DNA from: Methyloligella solikamskensis | GTDB taxonomy: Bacteria; Pseudomonadota; Alphaproteobacteria; Rhizobiales; Methyloligellaceae | Reading direction: 5' to 3' | Assembly (NCBI RefSeq): GCF_042676065.1 | Contig: NZ_JBHTJO010000001.1 | Location: 372,001-436,000 of the forward strand | DNA length: 64,000 nucleotides | Shown: piece after piece, positions 18,820 through 27,429 of the stretch | Numbering within the stretch: the stretch's first letter is position 1 | Layout: every line of letters begins with the position of its first letter | Notes under the pieces: generated by a model | The model's input: the letters and a program-made list of their open reading frames with translations, nothing else | What the model was told of the DNA's origin: nothing | Databases searched by the model: none | Position numbers and translations under genes: made by a program

Positions 18820-20190
18820 CTAATGGTGATGGCCGCCGAAGCTGCCCTTGGACATCTCGGCTTTCAGGGTGAAGGCGCCTTGGGTGACGATCCTCTCGCC
18901 GGGCTTCAGGCCGTCTGTGATGACGATGTCGTTCTCGCCTTTCGGACCCAAGGTCACGGGGCGGGGCTCGAAGCCATCATCCGTCTCGACGAAGACGGCC
19001 GGCTTGTCCTCTACAGTCTGGACGGCGATGCGGGGGACCTTCACGGCATCGCCGGAATCCACCGTTACCCGTGCGGTGAGGAACATGCCCGGGCGCAAGC
19101 GGCCGCCCGCCGGATCGGCGATGATGCGGGCGATGGCCGTGCGGGTGCCTTCCTCGATCTGGGGCGTGACGAAGGCGATGGTCTCTTGGGCGATCACGTT
19201 GCCGCGATCGTCGAGGATCTCCACGGTCTGACCCTTCTCGATGCGGTCGAGATCGCCGGGGAAGACGCTGAGATCGATCCAAAGGGTGGAGAGGTCCGCC
19301 ACGACGAAGGCCTGCTGCTCCGCGTCTATGAATTCGCCGAGCGTGATGTGCCGCTTCACCACGTGGCCGTCGAAGGGCGCGGTGAGCCGGTAGGTGGTCA
19401 GCACCGTCTCCTTCTCGTTGCGGATATTGTCGAGCTGACCCGCGCTGATCCCGAGCGCGTACAGCTTCTGTTCGGTGCCGCGCCGCGCGATGCGGGCCTC
19501 TGCCAGGGCCGACTTGGCATCGAGATAGGTGCGCTCCGAGGTGATCTTCTTGTCCCAGAGCTGCTGCTCGCGGGCGTATTTCGTCTCCTCAAGGTTCTCC
19601 CGCTCAAGGGTGGCGAGAAAATCGGACTTGGCATCGGCGAGCTCGCGGCTATCGAGTACCGCGAGAAGGTCGCCCTCCTTCACGTCGTCGCCTTCGGTGG
19701 CGTTCACCTCCGTTGCAATGCCGGAGACGCGCGGCACCACATGAGCCAGGCGGTCACCGTTGTAGTGAACCTCGGCGGGCAGAGTGAAGCTGTCGGTGAC
19801 GGCGCCGGTCTGGGCCTGCGCGACCTCGATGCCGAATTCCTCGCGCTGCTCTTCCGTCAGGTGGATCGGGCCATGCTCTTCGTGGCCGTGCCCCTCGTGG
19901 CCTTCATTGTCCGCGTGGCCTTCGTGTCCGGCTTCTTCCTCGCCGTGATCATGACCTTCGTGATCAGGCTCTTCGGCGCCATGGTCATGCTCCTCGTGGC
20001 CAGTCTCCTCGGCTCCGTGATCATGACCCTCATGGGCAGAGTCTTCGGCGTGGGAGCCGTCTTCCTCGGCTCCGAGATCGCCGCAGGCGGCGAGGCTCAG
20101 TGTGAGAGCGAGGACAGCGAACAGCGCGACAAGCGCGGACGCGGGATGAGCGATTCGGGCCGGGTGCACCGGCTTTTTCTTGAGATGCAT
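18820..20190 (-). CDS. His-rich periplasmic adaptor of the metal RND pump (CzcB/CusB family)
   Basis: A membrane-fusion protein of 456 residues that links the pump to the outer membrane. A lipobox, LAAC with Cys36, suggests an inner-membrane lipoprotein. Residues 43-105 form a very His/Asp/Glu-rich tract with repeated GHDHGAEE-like units, and the protein ends GGHHH; both could bind and hand over metal. Then come the barrel-sandwich strands (DSFTLPAEVHYNG), a coiled-coil hairpin near residues 185-245 and the beta-barrel with a GQTVEILDD strand. It lies between a small His/Cys protein gene and the pump gene, forming one operon. Confidence 0.92.
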   Translation of the reverse strand: MHLKKKPVHPARIAHPASALVALFAVLALTLSLAACGDLGAEEDGSHAEDSAHEGHDHGAEETGHEEHDHGAEEPDHEGHDHGEEEAGHEGHADNEGHEGHGHEEHGPIHLTEEQREEFGIEVAQAQTGAVTDSFTLPAEVHYNGDRLAHVVPRVSGIATEVNATEGDDVKEGDLLAVLDSRELADAKSDFLATLERENLEETKYAREQQLWDKKITSERTYLDAKSALAEARIARRGTEQKLYALGISAGQLDNIRNEKETVLTTYRLTAPFDGHVVKRHITLGEFIDAEQQAFVVADLSTLWIDLSVFPGDLDRIEKGQTVEILDDRGNVIAQETIAFVTPQIEEGTRTAIARIIADPAGGRLRPGMFLTARVTVDSGDAVKVPRIAVQTVEDKPAVFVETDDGFEPRPVTLGPKGENDIVITDGLKPGERIVTQGAFTLKAEMSKGSFGGHHH

Positions 20191-20271
20191 CGTTGAGAGC
20201 CTTGTTCCGTCGAAAGATGCGCGTGCGCAAAGGGCCGGGCTTCAGAAGAAGTCCGGCGGGCGGAACAGGCT

Positions 20272-20706
20272 CTAGGTGCGAAGAACGACGGTCTTCAGAA
20301 ACGTCAGATGCGGTGAAGGCGGTGCGGTCGCCGGCGGCGGTGGCGCGGCAAGCGTCTTGGCGCGGGCCGGCACGCTGCTGAGGACCGGGGTGGGCAGGGT
20401 GCCCTTGGCCGGAGCATTCAGCTTCGTCATCGCCTTGGTGGCGGCTGCGCCCGGCGGGGAGGTCAGATCGAGACAGGGCACGCCGTGGTCCTGACCGTGA
20501 ACGGCCAGGGTGACGCCCCGATGGACTGAGTGGTCGTGATGGACCGCTTCGGCGTCATGGCAGGAAACGAGATGAGCCGCCTCCACGGCCACATGGCCAT
20601 CCGCGCCGATGCAGATCACGGCGTTGGCGCTCACGGGTGCAAGGCTGAGCCAGGTCAGGAAGGCCAGCAGGAGCCGGAAGCCGATATGGAAGCTGCGATG
20701 CATCAT
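20272..20706 (-). CDS. Small exported His/Cys protein heading the metal-efflux operon
   Basis: A 144-residue exported protein. Residues 2-28 form a signal peptide ending in SANA. The mature part opens with VICIGADGHVAVE, followed by a Cys/His cluster (VSCHDAEAVHHDHSVHRG) and another Cys near 79, then a long Pro/Ala-rich tail. A short protein of this style often heads czc-type operons, where it is thought to be periplasmic and possibly regulatory (CzcI-like); that is inference from position and composition. ATG codons at 20706 and 20703 are both possible; AAGGGA precedes them. Confidence 0.75.
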   Translation of the reverse strand: MMHRSFHIGFRLLLAFLTWLSLAPVSANAVICIGADGHVAVEAAHLVSCHDAEAVHHDHSVHRGVTLAVHGQDHGVPCLDLTSPPGAAATKAMTKLNAPAKGTLPTPVLSSVPARAKTLAAPPPPATAPPSPHLTFLKTVVLRT

Positions 20707-20855
20707 CTGTGTCCCTTAGAGCGCAGAATGGGGCACGCGATCAAGTGCGGCGCGCAGACGTGGTTGCAGTTGGATTTCACCGCAGCCATGCGTTTCAGAA
20801 GGCCGGCCGCGCTCCCATATATTTTTCAGGGGTATTTTTGAGATGAGGAAACGAA
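20707..20855. promoter_or_regulatory. Divergent promoter region, metal efflux operon/ferritin-like gene
   Basis: The 149-base gap between two divergent metal-related units should contain both promoters and perhaps a metal-responsive operator. I could not identify a clear Fur, MerR or CzcR-type box by eye. The AT-rich stretch near 20817-20835 is the most promoter-like part on the ferritin side. Confidence 0.4.
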
Positions 20856-21317
20856 ATGGCTGAAAAGACTATTACGCGCGACCAGCTTGCGGAGCTCCTG
20901 AACGAGGATCTTGCGCGCGAGTATCAGGCGATCATCGCCTATGTGGTCTATTCCCAGGTCATCCAGGGTGCGGAGTATATGAGCATCGCGGCGCAGCTCG
21001 AGCAGCACGCTCATGAGGAGCTGCAGCACGCGCTGACGATTTCGCGGCAGATCGACTATCTCGGTCATACGCCGACGGTGAAGGCGAAGCCGGTCAAGGT
21101 CTCCGAGGATGCGCGGGAGATGCTGCGCTTCGACCTCGAAAACGAGAACGAGACCGTGCGCAACTACCGGCGCCGCGTCCGCCAATGCGAGGCGTTGAAC
21201 GAGTTCGCCATGGCCGAGCAGATCCGGGAGATCCTGGTCCAGGAGCAGGACCATCAGATCGATCTTGCCACGGCGCTCGGCGAGGACGTGCCGGATGTCG
21301 GAACGGCGGACGCGTAA
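20856..21317 (+). CDS. Ferritin-like (bacterioferritin-related) protein
   Basis: A 153-residue four-helix-bundle protein with di-iron ligands spaced as in ferritin-like proteins. ELLNEDLAREYQAIIAY supplies the first Glu and Tyr, QHAHEELQHA gives ExxH, and the later LENENETVRNY and EILVQEQDHQID supply the second Glu set. It could store or oxidise iron, or protect against peroxide. It is shorter than classical bacterioferritin, and I see no obvious haem-ligand Met. It stands divergent from the metal-efflux operon, which suggests a common metal-stress context. AGGAAACGA precedes the start. Confidence 0.85.
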   Translation: MAEKTITRDQLAELLNEDLAREYQAIIAYVVYSQVIQGAEYMSIAAQLEQHAHEELQHALTISRQIDYLGHTPTVKAKPVKVSEDAREMLRFDLENENETVRNYRRRVRQCEALNEFAMAEQIREILVQEQDHQIDLATALGEDVPDVGTADA

Positions 21318-21438
21318 CGCTCGCCAGGCCTGACGGCCTTCTGATCTGCGCTTTGGCGCGCCCTTTCCCGCGGCCGGATGAGGACGTATTGTCCGGTCCG
21401 CTGCGGGGAGGTCTGAGACTGCGAGGGGGCAGGTGGGT

Positions 21439-23253
21439 ATGGCCGAACTATTCCGGAAAATCAGGTGGCGGGAGGCCGCGGCGAATATCGCCCAGGATGC
21501 GGTGGCGGGAATCGTCCGCTTTCCCATTCCGGTGGCGCTGTGCGTGGCGATGTTTCTGCTGGCGCGTTCCGACCTGGAGGCGGGGATGTATTTCCGCCTC
21601 TTCGCGATCTGGGTCTGCGGCTCGCTGCTTTTCATCTCGCTGCAATTGAACCGCGAACGCCAGGGCTGGGGCGCGCTCACCGTCTACGTTCTAGGGCCCG
21701 TGCTGTTCGTCGCCGTCGCTGCGATATTCTTGGCGTCGTGGCTCCCGTCGATTCCCTACGACTTTCTCGCCAGCGGGTTGTTCCTTCTGGGGTTTGCTGC
21801 GCCCTATCTGCGCAAGGAGCAGCAAGGCACCGCCTTCTGGACCTACGCTGCCAAGCTTGCCCTGAATGGCGTGCTATCGGCGATTGGTGCGACGATCCTG
21901 TTTCTCGGTGGCTGTGCGATTATCTACAGCATCAAATACCTGTTCGGGGTGGATCTGAACGCAATCAGGGTCGTCAAATTCATTGGCGAAGCGAGTCTCT
22001 ATCTGGTCTTTCCGATCGCCGTGCTTGCCGGCATCCCGAGCGATTTCAACCAGACTGCGGACCGCTATCCGAAGAGCCTGAGGCTGATCGCAGATTATGC
22101 GGTGATCCCGCTGCTCGCGATCTACACCGTGATCCTCTACGCCTATATGGCGAAGATCGCCCTGGCCGGCGAGTTGCCGGAAGGGGGCGTTGCCTATCTC
22201 GTCGTGGGCTACGCCGTGGCGGGGGTCCTCACCTATCTATTGGTCTATCCGCTTGAGAGCGGGCTCGCTGCGCTGTTTCGCCGGGTCTTCTTCCCTCTTC
22301 TCATCTTGCCGCTCATTCTGCTGGCCATCGCGATCGGCGTGCGGATCGAGGAATACGGGCTCACCGAACACCGCTATGCCTTGCTGCTCTGTCTGGTCTG
22401 GCTGACGATCTCGGTTGGGCTGGCGGTCCTGCTCGATCGCATGCGGGCGCCGGCGCTCATCGTGTGGACGCTTGCGCTGCTGCTGATCGGCGCTTCAGCG
22501 GGGCCGTGGAGCGCTGTCGGCATTTCGACCTGGAGCCAAGTCGGGCGGCTCGAAGCGGTGCTGAAGCACAGCGGCGTTCTGGTGAACGGGAAAATGACGC
22601 AGCCGTCGAAAGAACCGAGCCGGGCTGACCGGGTTGCCGTGAGCGGTATCGTCGACTACCTCGCAGGCACCAATAAGCTGCACGAGATCGGACCTTGGAT
22701 CGGCGATCCGGAGCATCCCGGGCTGCCCCCGGAGTCCTTCGATATGACCGCGAAGACGGCGGTCGAGCGGATGGGGTTCGATTATGTGCAGGCTTACGAG
22801 CGCGTTACGGACGCGCCGCGGCGGTTCTCTTTCGGAACCGACCGGGGCGCCATTGTGCAGAAAGTCACCGAGGTCGCCGGGTATGATTATCTGATCGCTC
22901 TTTCGCTTTCTCCTGATGAGAAGCGCGCACAATCGCTCGAAGAGAGGTTCGCGCTCAAGGCGGGCGAGGCCGAGACGGACGAGCTCGTCGCGAAATACGA
23001 TCCGGATGCTCTTTCCATGGAGATCGCGGTCCCTTCGAAAAAAGAAAGGGTTCGGTTCGATCTTGCGCCGCTTATCGAGCGTTTTGCCGATACCGCGCGG
23101 TCGATCCAGCCCGATGAGCTCACCATGGAAGAGAGTGATGGGCCGCTTCGCGTGCGTCTCGAGCTTCGGCGCATACATGGCTCGGTTTCGCCAGAGGGCG
23201 ACCGGCCCAAGATCAAGTATTTCTACGGAAAGCTTCTGATCGCATTGGAATAA
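21439..23253 (+). CDS. DUF4153 family multi-pass membrane protein
   Basis: A 604-residue protein of unknown function. Residues 1-365 contain about 11-12 membrane helices, and the last 230 form a soluble, mixed-charge domain. The helix pattern with YLRKEQQGTAFW, the loop DLNAIRVVKF and the helices after IADYAVIPLLAIY matches DUF4153 proteins, which I recognise by general pattern. ATG 21439 is favoured by GAGGGGG at 21423; a GTG at 21433 would add two residues. No neighbour clarifies the role. Confidence 0.8.
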   Translation: MAELFRKIRWREAAANIAQDAVAGIVRFPIPVALCVAMFLLARSDLEAGMYFRLFAIWVCGSLLFISLQLNRERQGWGALTVYVLGPVLFVAVAAIFLASWLPSIPYDFLASGLFLLGFAAPYLRKEQQGTAFWTYAAKLALNGVLSAIGATILFLGGCAIIYSIKYLFGVDLNAIRVVKFIGEASLYLVFPIAVLAGIPSDFNQTADRYPKSLRLIADYAVIPLLAIYTVILYAYMAKIALAGELPEGGVAYLVVGYAVAGVLTYLLVYPLESGLAALFRRVFFPLLILPLILLAIAIGVRIEEYGLTEHRYALLLCLVWLTISVGLAVLLDRMRAPALIVWTLALLLIGASAGPWSAVGISTWSQVGRLEAVLKHSGVLVNGKMTQPSKEPSRADRVAVSGIVDYLAGTNKLHEIGPWIGDPEHPGLPPESFDMTAKTAVERMGFDYVQAYERVTDAPRRFSFGTDRGAIVQKVTEVAGYDYLIALSLSPDEKRAQSLEERFALKAGEAETDELVAKYDPDALSMEIAVPSKKERVRFDLAPLIERFADTARSIQPDELTMEESDGPLRVRLELRRIHGSVSPEGDRPKIKYFYGKLLIALE

Positions 23254-23324
23254 GCTTTCGGAAAACCAAAAGGCCGGATCGGCGTTCTCCCTCGGGGGCT
23301 CACCAGAGTCGAAGGAGGTTACCG

Positions 23325-23597
23325 ATGCAGACCACCTGGAAACCCCATACCAAGCATGGCGAGCTGACGAAGCAGTCGGATCTGCCCGATAGCGTTTTTG
23401 CCTTTCCCGACGAGCGCAAGGAGCCGCTGACCGATGCCGACCATGTGCGCAACGCGCTGGCCCGTTTCGATCAGGTCGAGGGCGTCTCCGACAAGGAGCG
23501 CGATCTCGCCTTCGCCAATATCAAGAAGGCGGCGGAGCATTACGGCGTCGATGTCGAGGAAAAGAGCTGGCACGAGCTGGGCCGGAAGCCGCATTAG
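23325..23597 (+). CDS. Small conserved hypothetical protein (DUF6582-like)
   Basis: A 90-residue soluble protein with a strong ribosome site, AAGGAGG, 6 bases before its ATG. It contains DLPDSVFAFPDERKEPLTDA, then a helical half with HVRNALARFDQVEGV and KKAAEHYGVD. Related short proteins occur widely as single-domain proteins and in phage-derived proteins; from memory this fits DUF6582. No activity is known. It begins about 70 bases after the DUF4153 gene. Confidence 0.75.
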   Translation: MQTTWKPHTKHGELTKQSDLPDSVFAFPDERKEPLTDADHVRNALARFDQVEGVSDKERDLAFANIKKAAEHYGVDVEEKSWHELGRKPH

Positions 23598-23652
23598 CGC
23601 TGGCCGATGAAGGGCTAGACCTACGTGCCCAGCTGTCGTCTCGGCCCAGGCT

Positions 23653-23844
23653 CTAGCCCTTGTTTTCTTTCTTCTTGGTCACGGTCTCGCCCTTGGCGCC
23701 CTTCCGGACCACCAGGTCGCGGTCGGCGTCGAAGACGTCGTCCATCATGAACTCGGTCGGCCGTTCGGCTTCGGAGCGGTAGGTGCCTGCTTTCGCGCCG
23801 TAGCGCAGGATGCCGAGCTTCGCGAGAAGGTCGAGTATCTTCAT
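23653..23844 (-). CDS. 63-residue conserved small protein
   Basis: A short basic protein starting MKILDLLAKLGILRYGAKAG, followed by an ERPTEFMMDDVFDADRDLV segment and a Lys-rich end (VTKKKENKG). Similar small proteins beginning with a KxLDLLxKLGILR pattern are, from memory, present in several Rhizobiales. The protein-like composition, compared with the arginine-rich antisense frames around it, supports a real gene. The start could also be an ATG at 23898, which would add 18 residues; neither has a strong ribosome site. Confidence 0.6.
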   Translation of the reverse strand: MKILDLLAKLGILRYGAKAGTYRSEAERPTEFMMDDVFDADRDLVVRKGAKGETVTKKKENKG

Positions 23845-24033
23845 GCTGTCCGCGCCCGGCCACCCATTGTCCCGGGGGCCTTTCTCTTGGTTGGTCATCG
23901 ACGGGAAGGCTGCTCGCTGGGCCTCCGCACCCAAGTATTGCGTTCTCGCTTGCGGGTAGCAAGAAAGGCATGGCCTCGCGCCAAGGTGCGGCGGTAAGAC
24001 TGAACCGGTCAACGCGACGCAGGGGAGGACAGC

Positions 24034-24987
24034 ATGGCGGACACGGCATTCGACGATCGCTTCGACTGGGTGAAGGCGCTGGCCTTGCGAGCATCGGCCT
24101 TCGCCATGGGCTTCACCTTCGTCTCCGCGGCCTGGCGGCGTTTCTACAATGCGCCGGCGAAGCTGGACATCACGAGCCCCCACGACGTCGCCAACAAGCT
24201 GGTGCATGCCGCACCGGGCTCGCCCATCGAGGGCGTGATCCATTGGCTGCTTGAACGGCCGCAGCTTACCGAGGCGGCCACCTATCTGATGACCATCGGT
24301 GAGCTGTTGGCGGGGCTCGGGCTGGTGTTCGGCTTCATCACCCGAGGCGCAGCGGTCGGTGCGGCGCTCCTCAACGTGGCGCTGATGCTGATCTTCGGCT
24401 GGCAGGGTTATGAGTGCCTGGACGAGTGGACCATGGCGGCGCTCGGCTTCGCCATCTCGGTCAGCGTCATGCTCTACGGGCCCGGCGTCTGGTCCCTCGA
24501 CGGGCTTGTGGGCATCGACCCGTTCGGACGGCTCTTCACGCGCCCCGTCGCCATCGTTCTCACGCTTGTCTCCGTCGTCTTCACGGTGGGCTTCTACCAG
24601 TACTATTTCGGCATCGACGAGCTTCACCGGCGGACCAGCGTCAGCCAATATTCCATCGTCGCCGAGCCGGGGCCTGAGCCCGGTGTCGCCACGCTCTATG
24701 TGAATGCGGGCGGCTCGTCGGGCGGGGCTTACGTCCGCTCCATCGCCTTCAAGCTGGAGAACGGCGAGACCATCGAGCAGGCGGGCGACGAGGTCGATGT
24801 GGAGAAGAGCTATTTCGAGCCCTGGGCCGCGTCGGGCAAGCAGATGGACGGCGTTCTCGTGCTGAAGCTCGGCTCGAAGACCGATATCCGCATCCCGAAG
24901 GGCGCCACCTCGGCCACCATCGATCTGATCGGCAACAAGGATCAGACGGTGAAATTTGAACCGCCGGCCAGCCCTCTGGAGGAATAG
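24034..24987 (+). CDS. DoxD-DoxA-like fusion (thiosulfate:quinone oxidoreductase small-subunit family)
   Basis: A 317-residue membrane protein. Residues 1-195 have about four to five helices of the DoxX/DoxD type, including MTIGELLAGLGLVFGF and the loop GYECLDEWTMAALGF with MLYGPGVWSLDG. The part after residue 200 is an extracytoplasmic beta domain with ATLYVNAGGSSGGAYV, resembling DoxA. In Acidianus, DoxD and DoxA are separate subunits that oxidise thiosulfate to tetrathionate and reduce quinone. The fusion suggests a quinone-linked oxidation, but no sulfur genes are near, so the substrate is open. GGGGAGGA precedes the start. Confidence 0.8.
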   Translation: MADTAFDDRFDWVKALALRASAFAMGFTFVSAAWRRFYNAPAKLDITSPHDVANKLVHAAPGSPIEGVIHWLLERPQLTEAATYLMTIGELLAGLGLVFGFITRGAAVGAALLNVALMLIFGWQGYECLDEWTMAALGFAISVSVMLYGPGVWSLDGLVGIDPFGRLFTRPVAIVLTLVSVVFTVGFYQYYFGIDELHRRTSVSQYSIVAEPGPEPGVATLYVNAGGSSGGAYVRSIAFKLENGETIEQAGDEVDVEKSYFEPWAASGKQMDGVLVLKLGSKTDIRIPKGATSATIDLIGNKDQTVKFEPPASPLEE

Positions 24988-25044
24988 GCAAGGAAGGCGC
25001 AGCTTCCGCCATTTCGCATTTCGGTCGTGTCCCCAAATCTCTCG

Positions 25045-25061
25045 TCAGGATCCATTCCTGA
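25045..25061. promoter_or_regulatory. Inverted repeat upstream of SDR gene
   Basis: TCAGGA and TCCTGA (6-base arms, 5-base spacer) end 16 bases before the SDR start. It could be an operator, or a hairpin near the ribosome site. It does not match the TAGAC-type NemR boxes found farther along. Confidence 0.35.
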
Positions 25062-25077
25062 ACGGGAGATTTCGGAC

Positions 25078-25851
25078 ATGACCGACGGAAACAACGAACT
25101 TCAGAAGATTGCCATCGTCACCGGTGGCAGCCGAGGGCTCGGCCGCAACACCGCCATCAACCTGGCGGAGCGCGGCGTCGACCTCATCCTCACCTACCAC
25201 GAGAACAAGAACGAGGCCGACAAGGTCGTCGCGGAGATCGAGAGGCTGGGTCGCAAAGCGGCCGCCTTCCAGCTCGATATGGGCGATACGTCCGCCTTCG
25301 ACGGCTTCGTGGCGCATGTGAAGGAGACGCTCTCCGCCTGGGGCCGCGAACGGTTCGACTACCTGGTGAACAATGCCGGGATCGGGCTGCATGCGTCCTT
25401 CGCCGAAACGAGTGAGGAAGATTTCGACCTGCTCTACCGGATTCATCTGAAGGGGCCGTATTTCCTGACCCAGACGCTGCTGCCGCTGCTGGCCGATGGC
25501 GGGCGGATCGTGAACCTGTCGAGCGGTCTGGCGCGCTTCTCGCTTCCCGGCATGTCAGCCTATGCGTCGATGAAGGGCGCGGTGGAAGTTTTGACCCGCT
25601 ATCTCGCAAAAGAGTTGGGAGATCGCGGCATCGCCGTGAACACGGTCGCGCCCGGCGCCATCGAGACCGATTTCAGCGGTGGCGTGGTGCGCGACAATCA
25701 GGAAATGAACGAGCGCGTGGCCTCCATGACCGCCATGGGCCGCGCCGGCCTGCCCGACGATATCGGACCCATGATCGCCGATTTGCTCACGGGCGGAAAC
25801 CGCTGGGTCACGGGACAGCGGATCGAGGTGTCCGGCGGCATGTTTGTGTAG
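25078..25851 (+). CDS. SDR-family oxidoreductase (FabG-like)
   Basis: A classical short-chain dehydrogenase of 257 residues. TGGSRGLG is at 15-22, NNAG at 98-101, Ser149, and the catalytic Tyr162/Lys166 in SAYASMKGA. The C-terminus is the standard WVTGQRIEVSGGMFV. The Asp/Arg context after the first strand (TYHENK) suggests NADP preference. The substrate is unknown. GGGAGA before 25078 sets the start. A strong terminator follows directly. A frameshifted copy of its last 40 codons lies at about 27.55-27.68 kb, beside the NemR-like gene. Confidence 0.92.
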   Translation: MTDGNNELQKIAIVTGGSRGLGRNTAINLAERGVDLILTYHENKNEADKVVAEIERLGRKAAAFQLDMGDTSAFDGFVAHVKETLSAWGRERFDYLVNNAGIGLHASFAETSEEDFDLLYRIHLKGPYFLTQTLLPLLADGGRIVNLSSGLARFSLPGMSAYASMKGAVEVLTRYLAKELGDRGIAVNTVAPGAIETDFSGGVVRDNQEMNERVASMTAMGRAGLPDDIGPMIADLLTGGNRWVTGQRIEVSGGMFV

Positions 25852-25860
25852 AAATCCATG

Positions 25861-25900
25861 AAAATGGCGGCGGGTCAGGAGCCCGCCGCCATTTTTGTTT
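25861..25900. terminator. Strong intrinsic terminator, probably bidirectional
   Basis: AAAATGGCGGCGGG (25861-25874) and CCCGCCGCCATTTT (25882-25895) form 14 perfect pairs with a 7-base loop, followed by TTGTTT on the + side and preceded by A residues. It ends the SDR transcript and may also end the PfpI transcript coming from the opposite strand. Confidence 0.9.
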
Positions 25901-25946
25901 GCGCGAGGAAAGCCGGTTTAGGCCTTACGGTCGTCCTAGGCGGCGA

Positions 25947-26633
25947 TCACGCGGACTCCTTGACCATCTCCAGGAGAAGATGGGCCGCCTCTGCCGAAGA
26001 AGCCGGATTTTGTCCGGTGATCAGCAGTCCGTCGCGAACGGTATAGGAGCTCCAGTCCTCTCCCTTCGAGAATGACCCGCCGTTCTCCTTCAGCATGTCC
26101 TCAACGAGGAAGGGCACGATTTCGGTGAGCTCCACGGCCTCTTCTTCGGTGTTGGAGAAGCCCGTCACCGACTTGCCGGCGACCAGCGGCTTTCCGTCCG
26201 CTCCCTTGACGTGGCGCAGGGCGCCCGGGGCGTGGCAGACCAGCGCAACGGGCGTTTCGGATGCGAGCGCCGTCTCGATCAGTGAGATGGAGTTCTTATC
26301 CTCGGCAAGATCCCACAGGGGACCATGACCGCCGGGATAAAACACCGCGTTGAAATCCCCGACCGAGACCTCCGAGAGCCTGACCGTCGAGGCAAGCGCT
26401 GCTTGTGCGTCCTTATCGGAGTCGAAGCGGCGCGTGTCGTCGGTTTGGAAATCGGGCTCGTGGCTTTTCGGATCGAGCGGAGGCTGACCGCCCTTCGGCG
26501 AGGCGAGCACAACCTCCACGCCAGCGTCCTTGAAGACGTAATAAGGCGCAGCAAACTCCTCGAGCCAAAAGCCGGTCTTCTTCCCGGTGTCGCCAAGCTC
26601 CTCATGTGACGTCAGAATCATCAGGATCTTCAT
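25947..26633 (-). CDS. DJ-1/PfpI family protein (Hsp31-like glyoxalase/deglycase type)
   Basis: A 228-residue protein of the class I glutamine amidotransferase-like DJ-1/PfpI group. The nucleophile elbow ALVCHAPGAL has Cys133-His134; Glu25 or Glu26 in GFWLEEF and the GGHGPLWD loop at 101-108 complete the usual site. Enzymes of this subtype convert methylglyoxal to lactate without glutathione or act as chaperones. A TAGAC-N5-GTCTA box lies about 110 bases upstream, matching the one before the NemR-like gene, so induction by reactive electrophiles is likely by inference. The leader contains a (CT)7 tract on the + strand next to the ribosome site. Confidence 0.88.
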   Translation of the reverse strand: MKILMILTSHEELGDTGKKTGFWLEEFAAPYYVFKDAGVEVVLASPKGGQPPLDPKSHEPDFQTDDTRRFDSDKDAQAALASTVRLSEVSVGDFNAVFYPGGHGPLWDLAEDKNSISLIETALASETPVALVCHAPGALRHVKGADGKPLVAGKSVTGFSNTEEEAVELTEIVPFLVEDMLKENGGSFSKGEDWSSYTVRDGLLITGQNPASSAEAAHLLLEMVKESA

Positions 26634-26741
26634 TGGTTCGTCCTTTCTCTCTCTCTCTCTTCAGTTTTCGGTGTCCCAAGCCTGTCTCGCTCCATCGGAG
26701 CGTTGCTTAGTGGGTGGTGACGTCCGGCCCCATGGAAGAAG

Positions 26742-26756
26742 TAGACCGGTCGTCTA
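26742..26756. promoter_or_regulatory. NemR-type operator upstream of the pfpI-like gene
   Basis: TAGACCGGTCGTCTA, an inverted repeat of TAGAC/GTCTA around five bases. It differs by one base from the box at 27430-27444, directly upstream of the TetR gene. It lies about 109 bases before the PfpI start, between that gene and the end of the TetR gene. It is read as the binding site of the adjacent regulator. Confidence 0.7.
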
Positions 26757-26809
26757 GATTAGGATGGACAAAGTGCGCAGTGTTGCCAGGAATCATTGGC
26801 CTTCCGATT

Positions 26810-27409
26810 CTATTTTTCGAGTTTCAAGCTGCGCCGGGTCGCAATCATCGCCGTCTTCAGCGGTGCGTCGTTGCGCGTGATCTTGGATAGCAAGCTGGCA
26901 CCGAGCCAGGTCTGATAAAGCGTTTCGGCCAGAAGCTGGGAGTCGGCGACAGGGGCGAGGGAGCCATCGGCCACGGCCGCGTCAATGGCCCGGGCAAGCC
27001 TCTCGACAATGCTCTTCGTGCCACTCAAGAGAACGAGACGCATGGCATCCGAGAGGTCTGCGACTTCCGCAGAGAGCTTGACCACAAGGCATTTGCTTGC
27101 CGTGTCCTCGGCCCTTTGGGTTTCCAGCCATTTGTCCCAATAGCTCATCAGGTGCGCCGCACCGTCCATGCCTGGCTGGCTGAACCTCTCTTCCATTTCG
27201 ATCAGGTAGTCCTTGAAATACCGTTCCAGCAACGCCGTGCCGAAGGCCTCCTTCGATGGGAAATAATGGTAGAAGGAACCCTTCGGTACGCCCGCCTTGG
27301 CCAGGATTTCGTTCAGCCCGACGGCCGAAAAGCCTTTTGCGCTCATCACGGCCTGAGCGGTGTCCAGTATTTCATTGCGCGCGTCAGTGCTGTGGGAGGT
27401 TGCTGCCAT
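26810..27409 (-). CDS. NemR-like TetR-family repressor (electrophile sensor)
   Basis: A 199-residue TetR-family regulator. The helix-turn-helix ends with VPKGSFYHYFPSKEAFG (41-57), as in E. coli NemR. The core contains KCLVVKLSAEVADLSDAM and LYQTWLGASLLSKITR, again close to NemR as I recall it. Its only cysteine, Cys107, aligns with NemR Cys106, and the Lys in LSKIT aligns with Lys175, the pair that senses hypochlorite and methylglyoxal. It very likely represses itself and the PfpI gene through the two TAGAC boxes. It lies upstream of PfpI on the same strand. Confidence 0.88.
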   Translation of the reverse strand: MAATSHSTDARNEILDTAQAVMSAKGFSAVGLNEILAKAGVPKGSFYHYFPSKEAFGTALLERYFKDYLIEMEERFSQPGMDGAAHLMSYWDKWLETQRAEDTASKCLVVKLSAEVADLSDAMRLVLLSGTKSIVERLARAIDAAVADGSLAPVADSQLLAETLYQTWLGASLLSKITRNDAPLKTAMIATRRSLKLEK

Positions 27410-27429
27410 GGAGACTATATAGGGTGAAA

